Counted from the first letter of the stretch, positions 16,558 through 26,362 are shown. The stretch is DNA of 64,000 nucleotides from Nakamurella sp. PAMC28650 (GCF_014303395.1 NZ_CP060298.1:4607001-4671000), one strand, 5' to 3'. Numbers and translations: made by a program. The notes: generated from the sequence alone by a model not told the origin.

Positions 16558-18108
16558 TCAGCGGAGGGCATGGTCGGGCCCGTCCAGGATCAGTGGCACG
16601 AGATGGTCGAGATACCACCGCAGGCGGGACTGGGCGAGCGGCGTGGAGGCCGGCTCACCCAGGAAGGTCTGCAACACACCGCGTTTGGCGGGCGTCAGCG
16701 GGTTGCCCACCAGCCGCGTGCAGAGCAACGCGATCGCAGCGCCGCTGGTCGCCGGCTTCGTCCTCCCGTACAGCGCGGTGTTCTTCGGCGCGAGAACGAT
16801 GTCGTTCCACCAGTTCTGCGCCAGTCCGCGGTGCAGCATCAACAGCGTCAGGAAGTTGCTGGACGAACGCCAGGCCGGTGCCACGTCGGGATAACCGTTG
16901 GGCGGCACCCAGTCCAACGGTGCGTTGGACATGTTGGCCGTCATCCAGTGCATCCCGTCGAGTGCCTTCCGGATGTCCGGAGCCGGCGTGACGTCCAGGA
17001 TGCGCATGCTGGCGATCAGGTTCTCCGCCGGGCGACGCGTCTTCGCGTGCCGACTGCGCCAGAACTCCTGCGACGTGAAGATCGCCTTCAGCGTCGGCAG
17101 GATCGACGTCCCGTTGGCCAGATAGGTCTTGGCCACCGCGGCCACCAGGGCGGGTGACGGCGCGTCGGAAACAAAACGGACGCAGAGCTTCTGGGCCAGA
17201 TGGGAGGCCGTGGACGGATGCTGGGCGAGATAGCGGAGGTAGGCGTCGCCGGCCGCCTGCCCCTCGGCCGCCCTGGTGTTGGCGGCCGAGAAACCCAGCA
17301 CCCGAACCGCACCGGTCCAATGGATCTCCGGGCGGTAGACGTAGTTGCCGTTGTCGTCGACGGTGCGGCCGGTGAGGATCTTGGCGGAGTTCTTCACATC
17401 CACTTCGGAGTACCGGGCGGCCAGCCCCACCGTGTGCAGCTCCAGTAGTTCGCGCCCGTAGTTCTCGTTGACCAGTTGCTTGGTGGAGTCCGCCAGATTC
17501 AGGTAGCGCAGCATCGAGGGATTCCTGGCGGAAGCCACCAGCATGTCGCTGAATCGTCCGAAAGCGTACCTGCGGACGACGTCGCGGTCCATCGTCTGAC
17601 GGATCCAGGTCTGGTCGTCGGCGTGGTTGGACACGTTCAGGTGATTGGCGAAGAAGTCGACCACCGTTTCGTAGAGCTGTGCGGGGCTGAAAGCCTGCAG
17701 TCCCAACGTGACGAGGGTCAGCTGGTCCATCATCTCCCAGCTGTACTCGTTGCCTGCGGCCTTCTGCGATGCCCGTACCTGAGCCGGGCTCCGGTTCAGC
17801 AGCGGGCCGGCGGCCGCGATCCGGGGATGTGCGCTGTAGATCGGGTAACGGCGGCCCAGGGCGACCTGGCCGTCCCACCAGGCGGCCGGGCCGAGCCGGG
17901 CCAGCTGCGACAACGATGCCGACGACGGGCCGAAGGAGAACCGGGACAGCAGGTGGTACTGCTGGTCGGTGGTCAGCCTGGCGGGCAACGCCCCGACCGC
18001 CGGGGCCTGAGCGGCGGCCATCGACAGGCCCGGCCGCTCGGCCGCATGGCGACCCCGCTGGGCGGTCTGCTCCCGCCCGATCAGCACCCCGGCGTAGTTG
18101 ACGTCCAC
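16558..18108 (-). CDS. DUF1800 protein
   Basis: From GTG 18108 (AAGGGGA six bases upstream) the product is 516 residues. It shows the DUF1800 signature: YHLLSRFSFGPSSASL near the start, ETVVDFFANHLNVSNH, RYLNLADSTKQLVNENYGRE, ELLELHTVGLAARYSE, and KLCVRFVSDAPSP further on. The family is helical and always paired with DUF1501; the function is unknown, and suggestions include a secreted or periplasmic complex. No Tat or Sec signal is evident on this partner, so it may be exported by riding with the DUF1501 protein. The gene is upstream in the two-gene operon, and the DUF1501 gene follows after 21 bases. Confidence 0.85.
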   Translation of the reverse strand: MDVNYAGVLIGREQTAQRGRHAAERPGLSMAAAQAPAVGALPARLTTDQQYHLLSRFSFGPSSASLSQLARLGPAAWWDGQVALGRRYPIYSAHPRIAAAGPLLNRSPAQVRASQKAAGNEYSWEMMDQLTLVTLGLQAFSPAQLYETVVDFFANHLNVSNHADDQTWIRQTMDRDVVRRYAFGRFSDMLVASARNPSMLRYLNLADSTKQLVNENYGRELLELHTVGLAARYSEVDVKNSAKILTGRTVDDNGNYVYRPEIHWTGAVRVLGFSAANTRAAEGQAAGDAYLRYLAQHPSTASHLAQKLCVRFVSDAPSPALVAAVAKTYLANGTSILPTLKAIFTSQEFWRSRHAKTRRPAENLIASMRILDVTPAPDIRKALDGMHWMTANMSNAPLDWVPPNGYPDVAPAWRSSSNFLTLLMLHRGLAQNWWNDIVLAPKNTALYGRTKPATSGAAIALLCTRLVGNPLTPAKRGVLQTFLGEPASTPLAQSRLRWYLDHLVPLILDGPDHALR

Positions 18109-18181
18109 GAATTCCCCTTGTCCTTGCACTGTGCCGGGCCGGAGGCGACACGAAAGAGCGATCTGCGTCCGGTGACCCCTA

Positions 18182-18224
18182 CTCAGCGTGATACTGAGCG
18201 TAGTTGGAGTTATACGCAACGTGA
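18182..18224 (-). promoter_or_regulatory. Candidate promoter and inverted repeat ahead of the DUF1800 operon
   Basis: CTCAG and CTGAG (18182-18186 and 18194-18198) form an inverted repeat. On the minus strand a TATAAC hexamer lies just upstream of it, so a regulator binding the repeat would cover the transcription start. The assignment is by eye only. Confidence 0.3.
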
Positions 18225-18317
18225 TAAGACTAAACGGTCGAATGGGGAAACGCCAGGCCTGCCGGTGGAAGCCGCCGGATCGGCCCGCTGGTCGGGGCCG
18301 ACGTTCGAGCGCGACCG

Positions 18318-19001
18318 CTACGGTGTGCTGCCGTCGATCGCACGCCGGATGGCGGGCAGGATCTGGTCCGGCGGTTGCGAGGTATGCAGCACGATGATCG
18401 TGGTGCCAGCCTCGGTCTGGTCGGCGGGGGCTGCCGAGAAGAGTCCGACGACCTGGGCCATCGCGCGGTCGACCTCTTCGATGGGTTCGGCCGTGTCGCC
18501 GCGGAGCCAACGGCGCAGCACGTGATTGTGGGCGGCGGCCACCGACGAGGCCATCAGCTCGGCCCGCAGGGCGCTGGCCTCCGAAGGCCCCATCCAGGTG
18601 CCGATGAACTCCCGGAACAGCCGCTGATACTGGGCCACGCTGGCGATCTCACGATCGCGCAGCGCCGACACCCGACTGGTGAGCGCGTACCGCAGCCGGG
18701 CGCGCTCGCCCTCCTCGATGTAGCGCAGCAGTACCAATCGAACTGCTTCCGCGACGGCCACCAGCGCGGTGCTGTTGGTCGATGTCGCCAACCGCGCCCT
18801 GATCTCGTCCATCAGCTGCTCGTGGTCGGGGAAGATCACGTCGTCCTTGGAACGGAAGTTCCGGAAGAAGGTGGTGCGCCCGACACCCGCCCGCTCGGCG
18901 ATGTCGTCGACGGTGGTGGGTTCGTAGCCGCGTTCGCCGAACAGTTGGAAAGCCGCGTCGATCAAGCGCTCGCGGACCGGAATCTTCGTCACCACCGACA
19001 T
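18318..19001 (-). CDS. TetR-family transcriptional regulator
   Basis: The 227-residue protein starts at ATG 19001, five bases after GAGGA. Its N-terminal helix-turn-helix is canonical: [20 protein letters not shown], then [20 protein letters not shown]. The C-terminal domain is helical and variable. It is divergently placed from the acyl-CoA carboxylase operon, so that operon is its likely target and an acyl-CoA or fatty acid its likely ligand; a palindrome over the carboxylase promoter supports this. Regulation of its own gene from the same region is also likely. Confidence 0.85.
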   Translation of the reverse strand: MSVVTKIPVRERLIDAAFQLFGERGYEPTTVDDIAERAGVGRTTFFRNFRSKDDVIFPDHEQLMDEIRARLATSTNSTALVAVAEAVRLVLLRYIEEGERARLRYALTSRVSALRDREIASVAQYQRLFREFIGTWMGPSEASALRAELMASSVAAAHNHVLRRWLRGDTAEPIEEVDRAMAQVVGLFSAAPADQTEAGTTIIVLHTSQPPDQILPAIRRAIDGSTP

Positions 19002-19039
19002 TCTTCCTCGATTCCTACGACCGCCGACATCGGTTGGTC

Positions 19040-19069
19040 TTGCCAGGGGCACGCGGTACGCAGTACCTT
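19040..19069 (+). promoter_or_regulatory. Promoter and palindromic operator of the carboxylase operon
   Basis: TTGCCA (19040-19045) and TACCTT (19064-19069) are 18 bases apart and read toward the carboxylase genes. GGTACGCAGTACC (19055-19067), a perfect five-base inverted repeat around GCA, covers the -10 region. A further GGTACC follows at 19083. The divergent TetR gene is the natural candidate for the protein that binds it. Confidence 0.45.
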
Positions 19070-19158
19070 ACATCGAGTATCCGGTACCGCGGAGATTTTG
19101 CGCACCACCACTCCTGACGGCACGACCGACGTTCGAACCGATCCAACGGAGGATCCCT

Positions 19159-20796
19159 GTGACGCAAGTCGACACCGACGCTCAACCGGGCGCTGGATCC
19201 GCTGCGGACCTGCACACCACGGCGGGAAAGCTCGCCGACCTGCAGGTCCGGATGGGAGAGGCCACCCATGCTGGTTCGGCAGCCGCCGTCGAGCGTCAGC
19301 ACGCAAAGGGCAAGAAGACGGCCCGCGAACGCGTACAGATGCTGCTCGATCCGGGCTCGTTCGTGGAGCTCGACGCACTGACGCGCCATCGGTCCACCAA
19401 CTTCGGTCTCGCTGCCCACCGGCCGTACGGCGACGGCGTCATCATCGGATACGGGTCGGTGGATGGCCGTCAGGTCTGCGTATTCTCCCAGGACGTCACG
19501 GTGTTCGGCGGATCGCTCGGCGAGGTGTACGGCGAGAAGATCGTCAAGATCATGGATTTCGCGATGAAGACCGGCCGTCCACTGGTGGGGATCAACGAGG
19601 GTGGGGGCGCGCGCATCCAGGAAGGCGTTGTCTCGCTGGGCCTGTACGCCAAGATCTTCAAGCGGAATGTGCACGCCTCCGGGGTCATCCCGCAGATCTC
19701 GCTGATCATGGGCGCCGCCGCCGGTGGCCACGTCTACTCCCCCGCACTGACGGACTTCGTCGTGATGGTCGACAAGACCTCGCAGATGTTCATCACCGGT
19801 CCCGACATCGTCAAGGCCGTCACCGGTGAGGATGTCACCCTGGAGGAGCTCGGCGGGGCGCGCACCCACAACACCAGGTCTGGAAATGCGCACCATCTCG
19901 CCGTGGACGAGCAGGACGCCATCGACTACGTCCGGGCCCTGCTGTCGTACCTACCTTCGAACAATCTCTCGACCACCCCGCCGGACGGGCCGTGGCCGGA
20001 ACTCTCGGCCGATGATCTGGAGCCCGCCGCCTCCGATCTGGAACTGGACGGGCTGATCCCGGACTCCGCCAACCAGCCCTACGACATGAACACCGTGGTG
20101 CGCGCGGTACTGGACGACGGTGAGTTCCTGCCGGTCCAGGATCTGTACGCGCCCAACGTCATCACCGGGTTCGGACGGGTCCGTGGCCGGAGCGTCGGTG
20201 TGGTCGCGAACCAGCCGATGCACCTGGCCGGCACGCTCGACATCAACGCCTCGGAGAAGGCGGCCAGGTTCGTACGGACCTGCGACGCGTTCAACGTGCC
20301 GGTCATCACCTTCGTCGACGTCCCGGGTTTCCTACCCGGCACCGACCAGGAATGGAACGGGATCATCCGGCGCGGCGCGAAGCTGATCTACGCCTACGCC
20401 GAGGCGACGGTCCCCCTGATCACGGTGATCACCCGCAAGGCGTACGGCGGCGCATATGACGTGATGGGCTCGAAACACCTCGGCGCCGATCTGAACCTCG
20501 CCTGGCCGACCGCGCAGATCGCCGTCGTCGGTTCGGCCGGCGCCGTGAGCATCCTGTACCGCAAGGATCTCGCCGCTGCCGAGAAGGCGGGTGAGGACGT
20601 GGCCGCCCTGCGGGCACGACTGCAGACCGAGTACGAGGACGCACTCGCCAACCCTTACATCGCCGCCGAGCGGGGGTATGTCGACGAGGTCATCGCTCCC
20701 TCCTCGACGAGGGCCGCCATCACCACGGCGTTGCAGATGTTGGCCGACAAGCGCCGAAGCCTGCCCCCGCGCAAGCACGGGAACATCCCGCTGTGA
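19159..20796 (+). CDS. Acyl-CoA carboxylase carboxyltransferase (beta) subunit
   Basis: The 545-residue protein is a biotin-dependent acyl-CoA carboxyltransferase of the AccD/PccB family. Typical blocks are [78 protein letters not shown] and in the C-terminal half [12 protein letters not shown] and [17 protein letters not shown]. It transfers the carboxyl group from biotin to acetyl- or propionyl-CoA. GGAGG precedes GTG 19159. The next genes encode the epsilon and alpha subunits, so the complex is complete in one operon. Which acyl-CoA it prefers is not clear from sequence. Confidence 0.92.
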   Translation: MTQVDTDAQPGAGSAADLHTTAGKLADLQVRMGEATHAGSAAAVERQHAKGKKTARERVQMLLDPGSFVELDALTRHRSTNFGLAAHRPYGDGVIIGYGSVDGRQVCVFSQDVTVFGGSLGEVYGEKIVKIMDFAMKTGRPLVGINEGGGARIQEGVVSLGLYAKIFKRNVHASGVIPQISLIMGAAAGGHVYSPALTDFVVMVDKTSQMFITGPDIVKAVTGEDVTLEELGGARTHNTRSGNAHHLAVDEQDAIDYVRALLSYLPSNNLSTTPPDGPWPELSADDLEPAASDLELDGLIPDSANQPYDMNTVVRAVLDDGEFLPVQDLYAPNVITGFGRVRGRSVGVVANQPMHLAGTLDINASEKAARFVRTCDAFNVPVITFVDVPGFLPGTDQEWNGIIRRGAKLIYAYAEATVPLITVITRKAYGGAYDVMGSKHLGADLNLAWPTAQIAVVGSAGAVSILYRKDLAAAEKAGEDVAALRARLQTEYEDALANPYIAAERGYVDEVIAPSSTRAAITTALQMLADKRRSLPPRKHGNIPL

Positions 20797-20999
20797 AGGG
20801 CGAGTCGAAATCTGACGCCTGGCGGCGCCGTCGGGACGAGGAGGACGCCGCAGTGGTGCTGGCGATGCTGGCGGGTCTGTCCGCCCCACCGGCTCCGGTT
20901 TCCGCGCCGTCGACCTTCTGGGGCAGTCCGGCCTTCGCCCTCGGTCCCGTCGGGTCGCAAGGACGCGACGCCTGGTGGGCATCAGGTCTGCCGAGATGA
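20793..20999 (+). CDS. Acyl-CoA carboxylase epsilon subunit-like small protein
   Basis: The 68-residue product starts at GTG 20793, overlapping the stop of the beta-subunit gene (GTGA). It has a basic/acidic beginning ([20 protein letters not shown]), Pro/Ala-rich centre and [10 protein letters not shown], resembling the AccE5-type epsilon subunits of actinobacteria, which bind the carboxyltransferase and raise activity. Homology is weak in this group, so position between beta and alpha genes carries much of the assignment. The C-terminus ([10 protein letters not shown]) fits the Trp-containing end seen in these peptides. Confidence 0.7.
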   Translation: MKGESKSDAWRRRRDEEDAAVVLAMLAGLSAPPAPVSAPSTFWGSPAFALGPVGSQGRDAWWASGLPR

Positions 21000-21062
21000 G
21001 TTGCATTGCTAGATGATCACCACGCGCGCCATCCGACCATCACTGCGACCCGAGGACCCAAG

Positions 21063-22814
21063 ATGCAGACCGTTCTGATCGCCAACAGGGGCGAGATCGC
21101 CGTCCGGGTGGCCCGGGCGTGCGCCGACGCCGGACTGCGTTCGATCGCCGTCTACGCCGAGCCCGACGCAGATTCCGTCCACGTCAGAGGCGCGGACGAG
21201 GCCTACTCACTGGGCGGCTCCACGCCGGCGGACTCGTACCTGGACATCGCCAAACTGCTTGCTGTCGCTGCGCAGTCGGGTGCGGACTCGGTGCATCCCG
21301 GCTACGGGTTCCTCTCCGAGAACGCCGACTTCGCCCAGGCGGTCATCGATGCCGGGCTCACCTGGATCGGGCCGTCACCGCAGTCCATCCGCGACCTGGG
21401 CGACAAGGTGACCGCACGGCACATCGCGACCAGAGCAGGCGCCCCCCTGGTGCCCGGTACCGCCGAGACGGTGTCCGGGTCGGCAGAGGTGGTGGCCTTC
21501 GCCCAGGAGTTCGGACTTCCGGTCGCCATCAAGGCTGCCTTCGGTGGCGGCGGCCGCGGGCTCAAGGTGGCCAGGACCATCGAGGAGATCCCCGAGCTCT
21601 ACGACTCGGCGGTCCGCGAGGCGATATCGGCCTTCGGCCGCGGGGAGTGTTTCGTGGAGCGCTATCTCGACCGCCCGCGCCATGTCGAGGCGCAGGTGCT
21701 GGCCGACACCCACGGCAACGTGGTGGTGATCGGAACACGGGACTGCTCGCTGCAGCGGCGCCACCAGAAATTGGTCGAGGAGGCCCCGGCCCCGTTCCTC
21801 ACCGCCGATCAGCAGGATCGGATCCACCGGGCGGCCAAGGCGATCTGCGCCGAGGCCGGCTACTACGGCGCCGGAACGGTGGAATTCCTGGTCGGATTGG
21901 ACGGCACGGTCTCCTTCCTCGAGGTCAACACCCGTCTCCAGGTGGAGCACCCGGTCTCCGAGGAGACCAGCGGGATCGACCTGGTCCTGGAGCAGTTCCG
22001 CATCGCCAACGGCGAGAAGCTCGAGTACAGCGGGGATCCGCAGCCCCGTGGGCATTCCATCGAGTTCCGGATCAATGGCGAGGACCCCGGCCGCGGGTTT
22101 CTACCGGCCCCCGGCACCGTCACGACGTTCCTGGCTCCGGCCGGCCCCGGGGTGCGCATCGACTCCGGGGTGGAATCCGGTTCCGTGGTCTCGGGTGCTT
22201 TCGACTCACTGCTGGCCAAGGTGATCATCACCGGCGCCGATCGCCCGCAGGCGTTGGCCAGGGCCCGCCGGGCCCTTGCCGAGATGCGGATCGAGGGCAT
22301 GGCGACGGCCCTTCCGTTCCATCGTGCGGTGCTGGATGATCCGGCGTTCATCGGCGACGGAGAGTCGTTCTCGGTCCACACCCGTTGGATCGAAACAGAA
22401 TTCGACAACCGGATCCCGGCGTTCGATGGCTCCGGCGTCCAGGAAACCGCCGACGCTGCCGTCCGCCAACTGATCGTCGCCGAGGTCAATGGACGCCGGG
22501 TCGAGGTGAGTTTGCCGGCCGGGCTGGTTTTCGGGGGCGCTCCCACCGCCGGCCCTACGCGCGCCCGCCGCGGTGCCCGGAAGACCGGTACCGCGCCGTC
22601 CGGTGATGCGGTGGTCGCCCCCATGCAGGGCACCGTCGTCAAGGTGGCCGTCGCAGACGGGGATATCGTCGTGGCCGGCGAGCTGATCGCGGTGATCGAG
22701 GCGATGAAGATGGAGAACCCGGTGACAGCTCACAAGGATGGGACCGTGTCGGGTCTGTCACTCGAGGTCGGCACCCAGGTCACCGGTGGCACCGTGATCG
22801 CCGAGATCCACTGA
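21063..22814 (+). CDS. Acyl-CoA carboxylase alpha subunit (biotin carboxylase plus biotin carrier)
   Basis: The 583-residue subunit has the biotin carboxylase domain ([19 protein letters not shown] at the start, [17 protein letters not shown]-grasp [11 protein letters not shown], and [18 protein letters not shown]) followed by a linker and a biotin carrier domain ending in [11 protein letters not shown] with the biotinylated Lys near residue 549. It carboxylates biotin with ATP and bicarbonate, and passes it to the beta subunit. It is third in the operon, 63 bases after the epsilon gene. Its ATG 21063 has no strong ribosome site, so translation may depend on the upstream genes. Confidence 0.92.
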   Translation: MQTVLIANRGEIAVRVARACADAGLRSIAVYAEPDADSVHVRGADEAYSLGGSTPADSYLDIAKLLAVAAQSGADSVHPGYGFLSENADFAQAVIDAGLTWIGPSPQSIRDLGDKVTARHIATRAGAPLVPGTAETVSGSAEVVAFAQEFGLPVAIKAAFGGGGRGLKVARTIEEIPELYDSAVREAISAFGRGECFVERYLDRPRHVEAQVLADTHGNVVVIGTRDCSLQRRHQKLVEEAPAPFLTADQQDRIHRAAKAICAEAGYYGAGTVEFLVGLDGTVSFLEVNTRLQVEHPVSEETSGIDLVLEQFRIANGEKLEYSGDPQPRGHSIEFRINGEDPGRGFLPAPGTVTTFLAPAGPGVRIDSGVESGSVVSGAFDSLLAKVIITGADRPQALARARRALAEMRIEGMATALPFHRAVLDDPAFIGDGESFSVHTRWIETEFDNRIPAFDGSGVQETADAAVRQLIVAEVNGRRVEVSLPAGLVFGGAPTAGPTRARRGARKTGTAPSGDAVVAPMQGTVVKVAVADGDIVVAGELIAVIEAMKMENPVTAHKDGTVSGLSLEVGTQVTGGTVIAEIH

Positions 22815-22923
22815 CGTAGAAACGATCCGCTCGCATCGCCGAGGATGCAGCCGGTCGCGCCACGCCGGTTGCGACGCGAAGGGCCAAGCCGTCCCACCGG
22901 CGAGGCCCTCCCGGTCGGGCCGG

Positions 22924-23772
22924 TCATCGCCAGAAGGATGCCACCTGGCCGGCGATCGCGGCACCGACGGCCCGGCCGGCCCGTGCGGCGGGAGCACGCG
23001 TGCCGGGGGACAACGGGTTCGGACCGAAGGCCTCGATGGACGCGTCGTCGGCGTGGACGACGAAGACCTCCGCCGGATGCAGCGACTCGATCTCTTCGGC
23101 GAGGTGGTCCATCGGCGAGTCAAGCCCGGCGACGGACGGCGTCAGGACCAGGATCCGGTCGCATCCGATCGCTAGATCGGCGTTGGTGCCGGACCGTGTC
23201 CCGCCGTCCATGTAGCGATGACCACTGATCGTCACCGGGGGCCAGACGCCCGGCACGGCGCAACTCGCCGTCACTGCATCGGTCATCGTGACACCGCTGT
23301 GCCGGTCGAAGACGATCAGCTCGCCGGTCAGCGTGTCGACCGCCGGGATGAGAATCTCTCGTTCAGGCCAGGTCTGGTGCAGGAGTCGCCCCGCGACCGC
23401 CGCTCGACGCAGTGGCTCGGCCACCGTCGCGGCGGCCAACGCCCACGCACCGACCCGGCGCAGCATCTCCTCTCGGGAGCTTGCCCCGGCGGCGGCCCCG
23501 GCAAATTCGGCCATCAGCTTCTCGGTGTCGAAGTCCACCTCGATCTCGCTGGAGACCGGGCTCAGCTGCCGGGCGAACAGGTCGGCGAGATCGGTGGCCG
23601 CGCCGATCTGGGCTGCCACCGTCGATCCAGCCGATGTGCCGACGATCAGGTCGGCGTCCACGATTGCCGGCCGGAGGTCTGCCGCTGCATCCCGAATCCC
23701 CAGCAGCACGCCGAGTTCCCATGCGATGCCGGCGACCCCACCGCCGGCCAGGACCAGTCCCCGTTCGACCAT
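22924..23772 (-). CDS. Patatin-like phospholipase
   Basis: The 282-residue protein starts at ATG 23772 after GGAGAGGGAG. It has the patatin hallmarks: oxyanion-hole glycines (VLAGGGVAGIAWELG), the nucleophile Ser in the elbow GTSAGS (about residue 47) and the Asp partner in YMDGGTRSGTNADLA. Patatin-family enzymes are Ser-Asp dyad lipid acyl hydrolases. No signal peptide is seen, so it is probably cytoplasmic or membrane-peripheral. It converges on the carboxylase operon; a lipid role in both is suggestive only. A cluster of short direct repeats stands in front of the gene. Confidence 0.85.
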   Translation of the reverse strand: MVERGLVLAGGGVAGIAWELGVLLGIRDAAADLRPAIVDADLIVGTSAGSTVAAQIGAATDLADLFARQLSPVSSEIEVDFDTEKLMAEFAGAAAGASSREEMLRRVGAWALAAATVAEPLRRAAVAGRLLHQTWPEREILIPAVDTLTGELIVFDRHSGVTMTDAVTASCAVPGVWPPVTISGHRYMDGGTRSGTNADLAIGCDRILVLTPSVAGLDSPMDHLAEEIESLHPAEVFVVHADDASIEAFGPNPLSPGTRAPAARAGRAVGAAIAGQVASFWR

Positions 23773-23807
23773 GACGATCTCCCTCTCCTGCCGGGCCGCG
23801 TCCGGCT

Positions 23808-23846
23808 CGACGTTGGACGTTCGACGTTGGACACGACGTTCGACAC
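23808..23846. repeat. Short direct repeats ahead of the patatin gene
   Basis: CGACGTTGGA occurs twice in a row with a further CGACGTTCGACA. The units are close to one helical turn apart (about 11-13 bases), a layout often seen for regulator binding sites in promoters. Confidence 0.4.
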
Positions 23847-23855
23847 GATAGGCGC

Positions 23856-24992
23856 TCACCCCGACATCAGCCGCTCCCAGAGCTCGGCCCACGCCTCCTC
23901 GGCGGCACCGATCAACGGCCCGTCCTCGCCGAGCGCGGTGGGCAGGATGGGCGGCGGGGCGTGGCGACGGAAGTTCATCAACCCGGCGAGATAGGCCCGC
24001 CGGAGTTCGTCGGGAGCGACTTCGAGCAGTAGCGGACCCAGCCCGCCGATGGTGACCAGATCGGGGTCGAGACCGTTGACGAGACCAGCGATTCCGCGCC
24101 CGAAGCGGGCCGAGGCCAGACCCATCGCAACGACCGCACGCTGCTCCCCGGTCCTGGCGCTGTCGACCACTGCTCGAAAAAAGGCCACCGAATCACCGGG
24201 CTCGGGCACGCCGAGCGATCGCGCCAGCGCCCGGCCGTCGACCGAATCCCCCCAACATCCCAGAGCGCCACAGGGACAACGTACTTCGGGATCACCGAAC
24301 GGCATGTGACCGAACTCGCCGGCCACGCCGGTGGCACCGTGGGAAATTCGACCGCGCTCCACGACAGCGCCGCCCAGGCCCGCGTCGACCCGTAGGTGCA
24401 GGGCGACGGAAGAACCGACGGCCCGTCCGCGACGGGACTCCGCCGACGCAGCAAACGTTGCGTCGTTCCCGGCTGCGAAGACCTCACCGGGTCGGGCGAA
24501 ACGGGTCAGATCGACATCCGACCAGCCGAGGGTGGTGGCCTCGACGAGGTGGCCGTCCTGCACGATGCCCGGGGCCGAGACCCCGACCCCCCGGATCCGG
24601 ACACCGAGGCGTCGACGCATTCGGCCCACCGACGCCGCCATCGCCTCGATGACCTGGCCCGGTCCCTGTCCCCGATGGTCCGCATGCTCCGAGAGAACGA
24701 CGCCACCACCGAGTTCGACGGCCTGGATCCGCCACTCCCGGTACGTCATGGAAAGGGCGATGACCACCGGACCGTCCGGGTGGGGTCCGAGCAGCGTGGT
24801 GGGGCGACCGCGCCCACCGGTCGGTGGCGCCGGGCGCTCGCCGAGCAGGTGGCCGGCCACCAGGGTTCCGACCAACTCCGTCGCCGCGCCCGTTCCCACC
24901 CCGAGCAGCCTGGCCGCCCGCGCCCTGGTGATTCCCGGCTGATCGTGGACCAGCCGCAACAGATCACCGGCCCGCGTCCTGGTGCTGCCCAT
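23856..24992 (-). CDS. ROK-family transcriptional regulator
   Basis: The product is about 378 residues. An N-terminal winged helix (GDLLRLVHDQPGITRARAARLL) precedes an ROK sugar-kinase-like domain with GVGVSAPGIVQDG, the Asp-containing AGNDATFAA, GEFGHMPFGDPEV and the zinc motif CPCGALGCWG, in which the final Glu of the usual CxCGxxGCxE is Gly. ROK regulators sense sugars or sugar phosphates. It faces the MFS gene, and the two start regions are about 75 bases apart, so it probably controls it. I use ATG 24992; a GTG six bases upstream would add two residues. Confidence 0.85.
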   Translation of the reverse strand: MGSTRTRAGDLLRLVHDQPGITRARAARLLGVGTGAATELVGTLVAGHLLGERPAPPTGGRGRPTTLLGPHPDGPVVIALSMTYREWRIQAVELGGGVVLSEHADHRGQGPGQVIEAMAASVGRMRRRLGVRIRGVGVSAPGIVQDGHLVEATTLGWSDVDLTRFARPGEVFAAGNDATFAASAESRRGRAVGSSVALHLRVDAGLGGAVVERGRISHGATGVAGEFGHMPFGDPEVRCPCGALGCWGDSVDGRALARSLGVPEPGDSVAFFRAVVDSARTGEQRAVVAMGLASARFGRGIAGLVNGLDPDLVTIGGLGPLLLEVAPDELRRAYLAGLMNFRRHAPPPILPTALGEDGPLIGAAEEAWAELWERLMSG

Positions 24993-25032
24993 GATCACCG
25001 CCCGATCCGTCCGTCCCGGGAGCCGCCCGGTC

Positions 25033-25063
25033 TTGATATTTGCTCGTCAGGGGAGTTTATTAT
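25033..25063 (+). promoter_or_regulatory. Promoter of the MFS gene, leaderless
   Basis: TTGATA (25033-25038) and TATTAT (25058-25063) are separated by 19 bases, and ATG 25069 follows the -10 box after five bases. AGGGGAG lies between the two boxes and so cannot be a ribosome site. Confidence 0.5.
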
Positions 25064-25068
25064 GGACC

Positions 25069-26343
25069 ATGATCAGCGCCTCCGGCACCGGAGACCTCAC
25101 CGGCCGCACCCACCGCGGCGCACTGGCTGTCCTGGCCGCCTCGGCGTTCGTCTACGTGACGGCCGAGACGCTTCCGGTCGGGCTGCTCCCGCAGATCTCA
25201 CAGGGCCTGTCGGTCAGCGAGGCCCAGGTCGGTCTTCTGCTGACCACCTACGCGGCCCTCGCGGCCATCACCACCATTCCCCTGACGGCCCTGACGATGC
25301 GAATCCCCCGTCATCAACTGATGGCGGTGCTGGTCGCCGTCTTCGCGGTCTCCCAGCTGGCCGCCGGCCTGTCCCCGAACTTCCAGCTGCTGACCGTCAG
25401 TCGCCTGTTCTGCGCTCTCGCCCACGGCGTGTTCTGGTCGGCGATCGCGCCGGTGGCTGCCCGGTTGGCACCACCCGGCCGGTCCGGTCGGGCCACCTCG
25501 CTGGTCTTCCTGGGAAACTCGCTCGCCCTGGTCCTCGGGGTGCCGCTGGGGACCGCGCTCGGCCAGTGGGCGGGGTGGCGGGTCGCCTTCTTCGCGCTGG
25601 CGGTGGCCGGCACGCTGAGCACGCTGGCGCTGCTCACCGTGCTCCCGCACCTGCCGGCCGTCACCCCGATGGACGGAGCGGCATCGGACGGAGCCACATC
25701 GAACGGAGCGGTCGTCGACACGCCGACGGCGAGGATCCGGGCGGCGTTGGCCGTCATCCGCTCGCGCCAGATCACCGCCATCGCCGCGGTCACGACCGTG
25801 CTGGTCGTGGGACAGTTCGCCGCCTACACGTACATCGCGCCCCTCGTCCGGGATTCGGCAGGACTGTCGGGGGTCGCCCTGAGTGCACTGCTGCTGGGCT
25901 ACGGCGGCGCCGGACTGCTGGGCACCGTGGTCGTGGGCCGCTTCGTCGACCAGCGGCCGGGCCCGACGCTGGCGATCTGCGTTGCGGTGGTGTCCGCAGC
26001 CCTGCTCGCACTGTCGATCGGGCACGGCCGGCTGTTCACCGTGCTGGCCGTACTCGCGTGGGGTGCCGCGTTCACCGCCATACCCGTCCCGTTGCAGTCG
26101 GCAGTCCTGCGGGTGGCGCCGCGCTCGCAGGACGCGGCCTCGGCCGTCTACGTGGTGGCGTTCCAGATCGGCATCGGCGGCGGGGCCCTGGTCGGCGAGC
26201 GAATCTTCAGCGGCGGCGGGCTGCATGCGCTGCCCGCTCTCGGCGCCGGCCTGGCTCTGGCCGCCGTCATCATCGTCGCCGGTGCCAGAAAGGTGTTCCC
26301 GCTGAGCATTACGCCCTTACGTCCTGCAGAGTGCTCGCTATAG
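25069..26343 (+). CDS. MFS transporter (drug:H+ antiporter type)
   Basis: The 424-residue membrane protein has 12 predicted hydrophobic segments in two halves, joined by a polar loop of about 25 residues (MDGAASDGATSNGAVVDT) containing a short repeat. Features of the DHA1 family are LLPQISQGLSVSEAQVGLL at the first loop, ALTMRIPRHQL between helices 2 and 3, and SRLFCALAHGVFWS in helix 4. Such proteins export drugs, arabinose or other small compounds. It is divergent from the ROK regulator, which hints at a sugar-like signal. The stop codon lies in the loop of a shared hairpin terminator. Confidence 0.88.
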   Translation: MISASGTGDLTGRTHRGALAVLAASAFVYVTAETLPVGLLPQISQGLSVSEAQVGLLLTTYAALAAITTIPLTALTMRIPRHQLMAVLVAVFAVSQLAAGLSPNFQLLTVSRLFCALAHGVFWSAIAPVAARLAPPGRSGRATSLVFLGNSLALVLGVPLGTALGQWAGWRVAFFALAVAGTLSTLALLTVLPHLPAVTPMDGAASDGATSNGAVVDTPTARIRAALAVIRSRQITAIAAVTTVLVVGQFAAYTYIAPLVRDSAGLSGVALSALLLGYGGAGLLGTVVVGRFVDQRPGPTLAICVAVVSAALLALSIGHGRLFTVLAVLAWGAAFTAIPVPLQSAVLRVAPRSQDAASAVYVVAFQIGIGGGALVGERIFSGGGLHALPALGAGLALAAVIIVAGARKVFPLSITPLRPAECSL

Positions 26344-26362
26344 GAAGCGCTTTGCAGGACGT
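26319..26362. terminator. Shared hairpin overlapping the ends of two convergent genes
   Basis: ACGTCCTGCAGAGTGC (26319-26334) pairs with GCGCTTTGCAGGACGT (26347-26362) at 14 of 16 positions, loop of 12. The left arm is in the MFS coding sequence, its stop is in the loop, and the right arm touches the stop of pcaJ. It could terminate transcription from both sides. Confidence 0.65.

Noticed and set aside
14119..17157. A 1012-codon open frame on the plus strand
   Set aside because: It lies antisense to the PLP enzyme and DUF1501/DUF1800 genes, which have clear family motifs. Long antisense frames are expected when third positions are nearly all G or C; its translation is low-complexity Arg/Gly/His.
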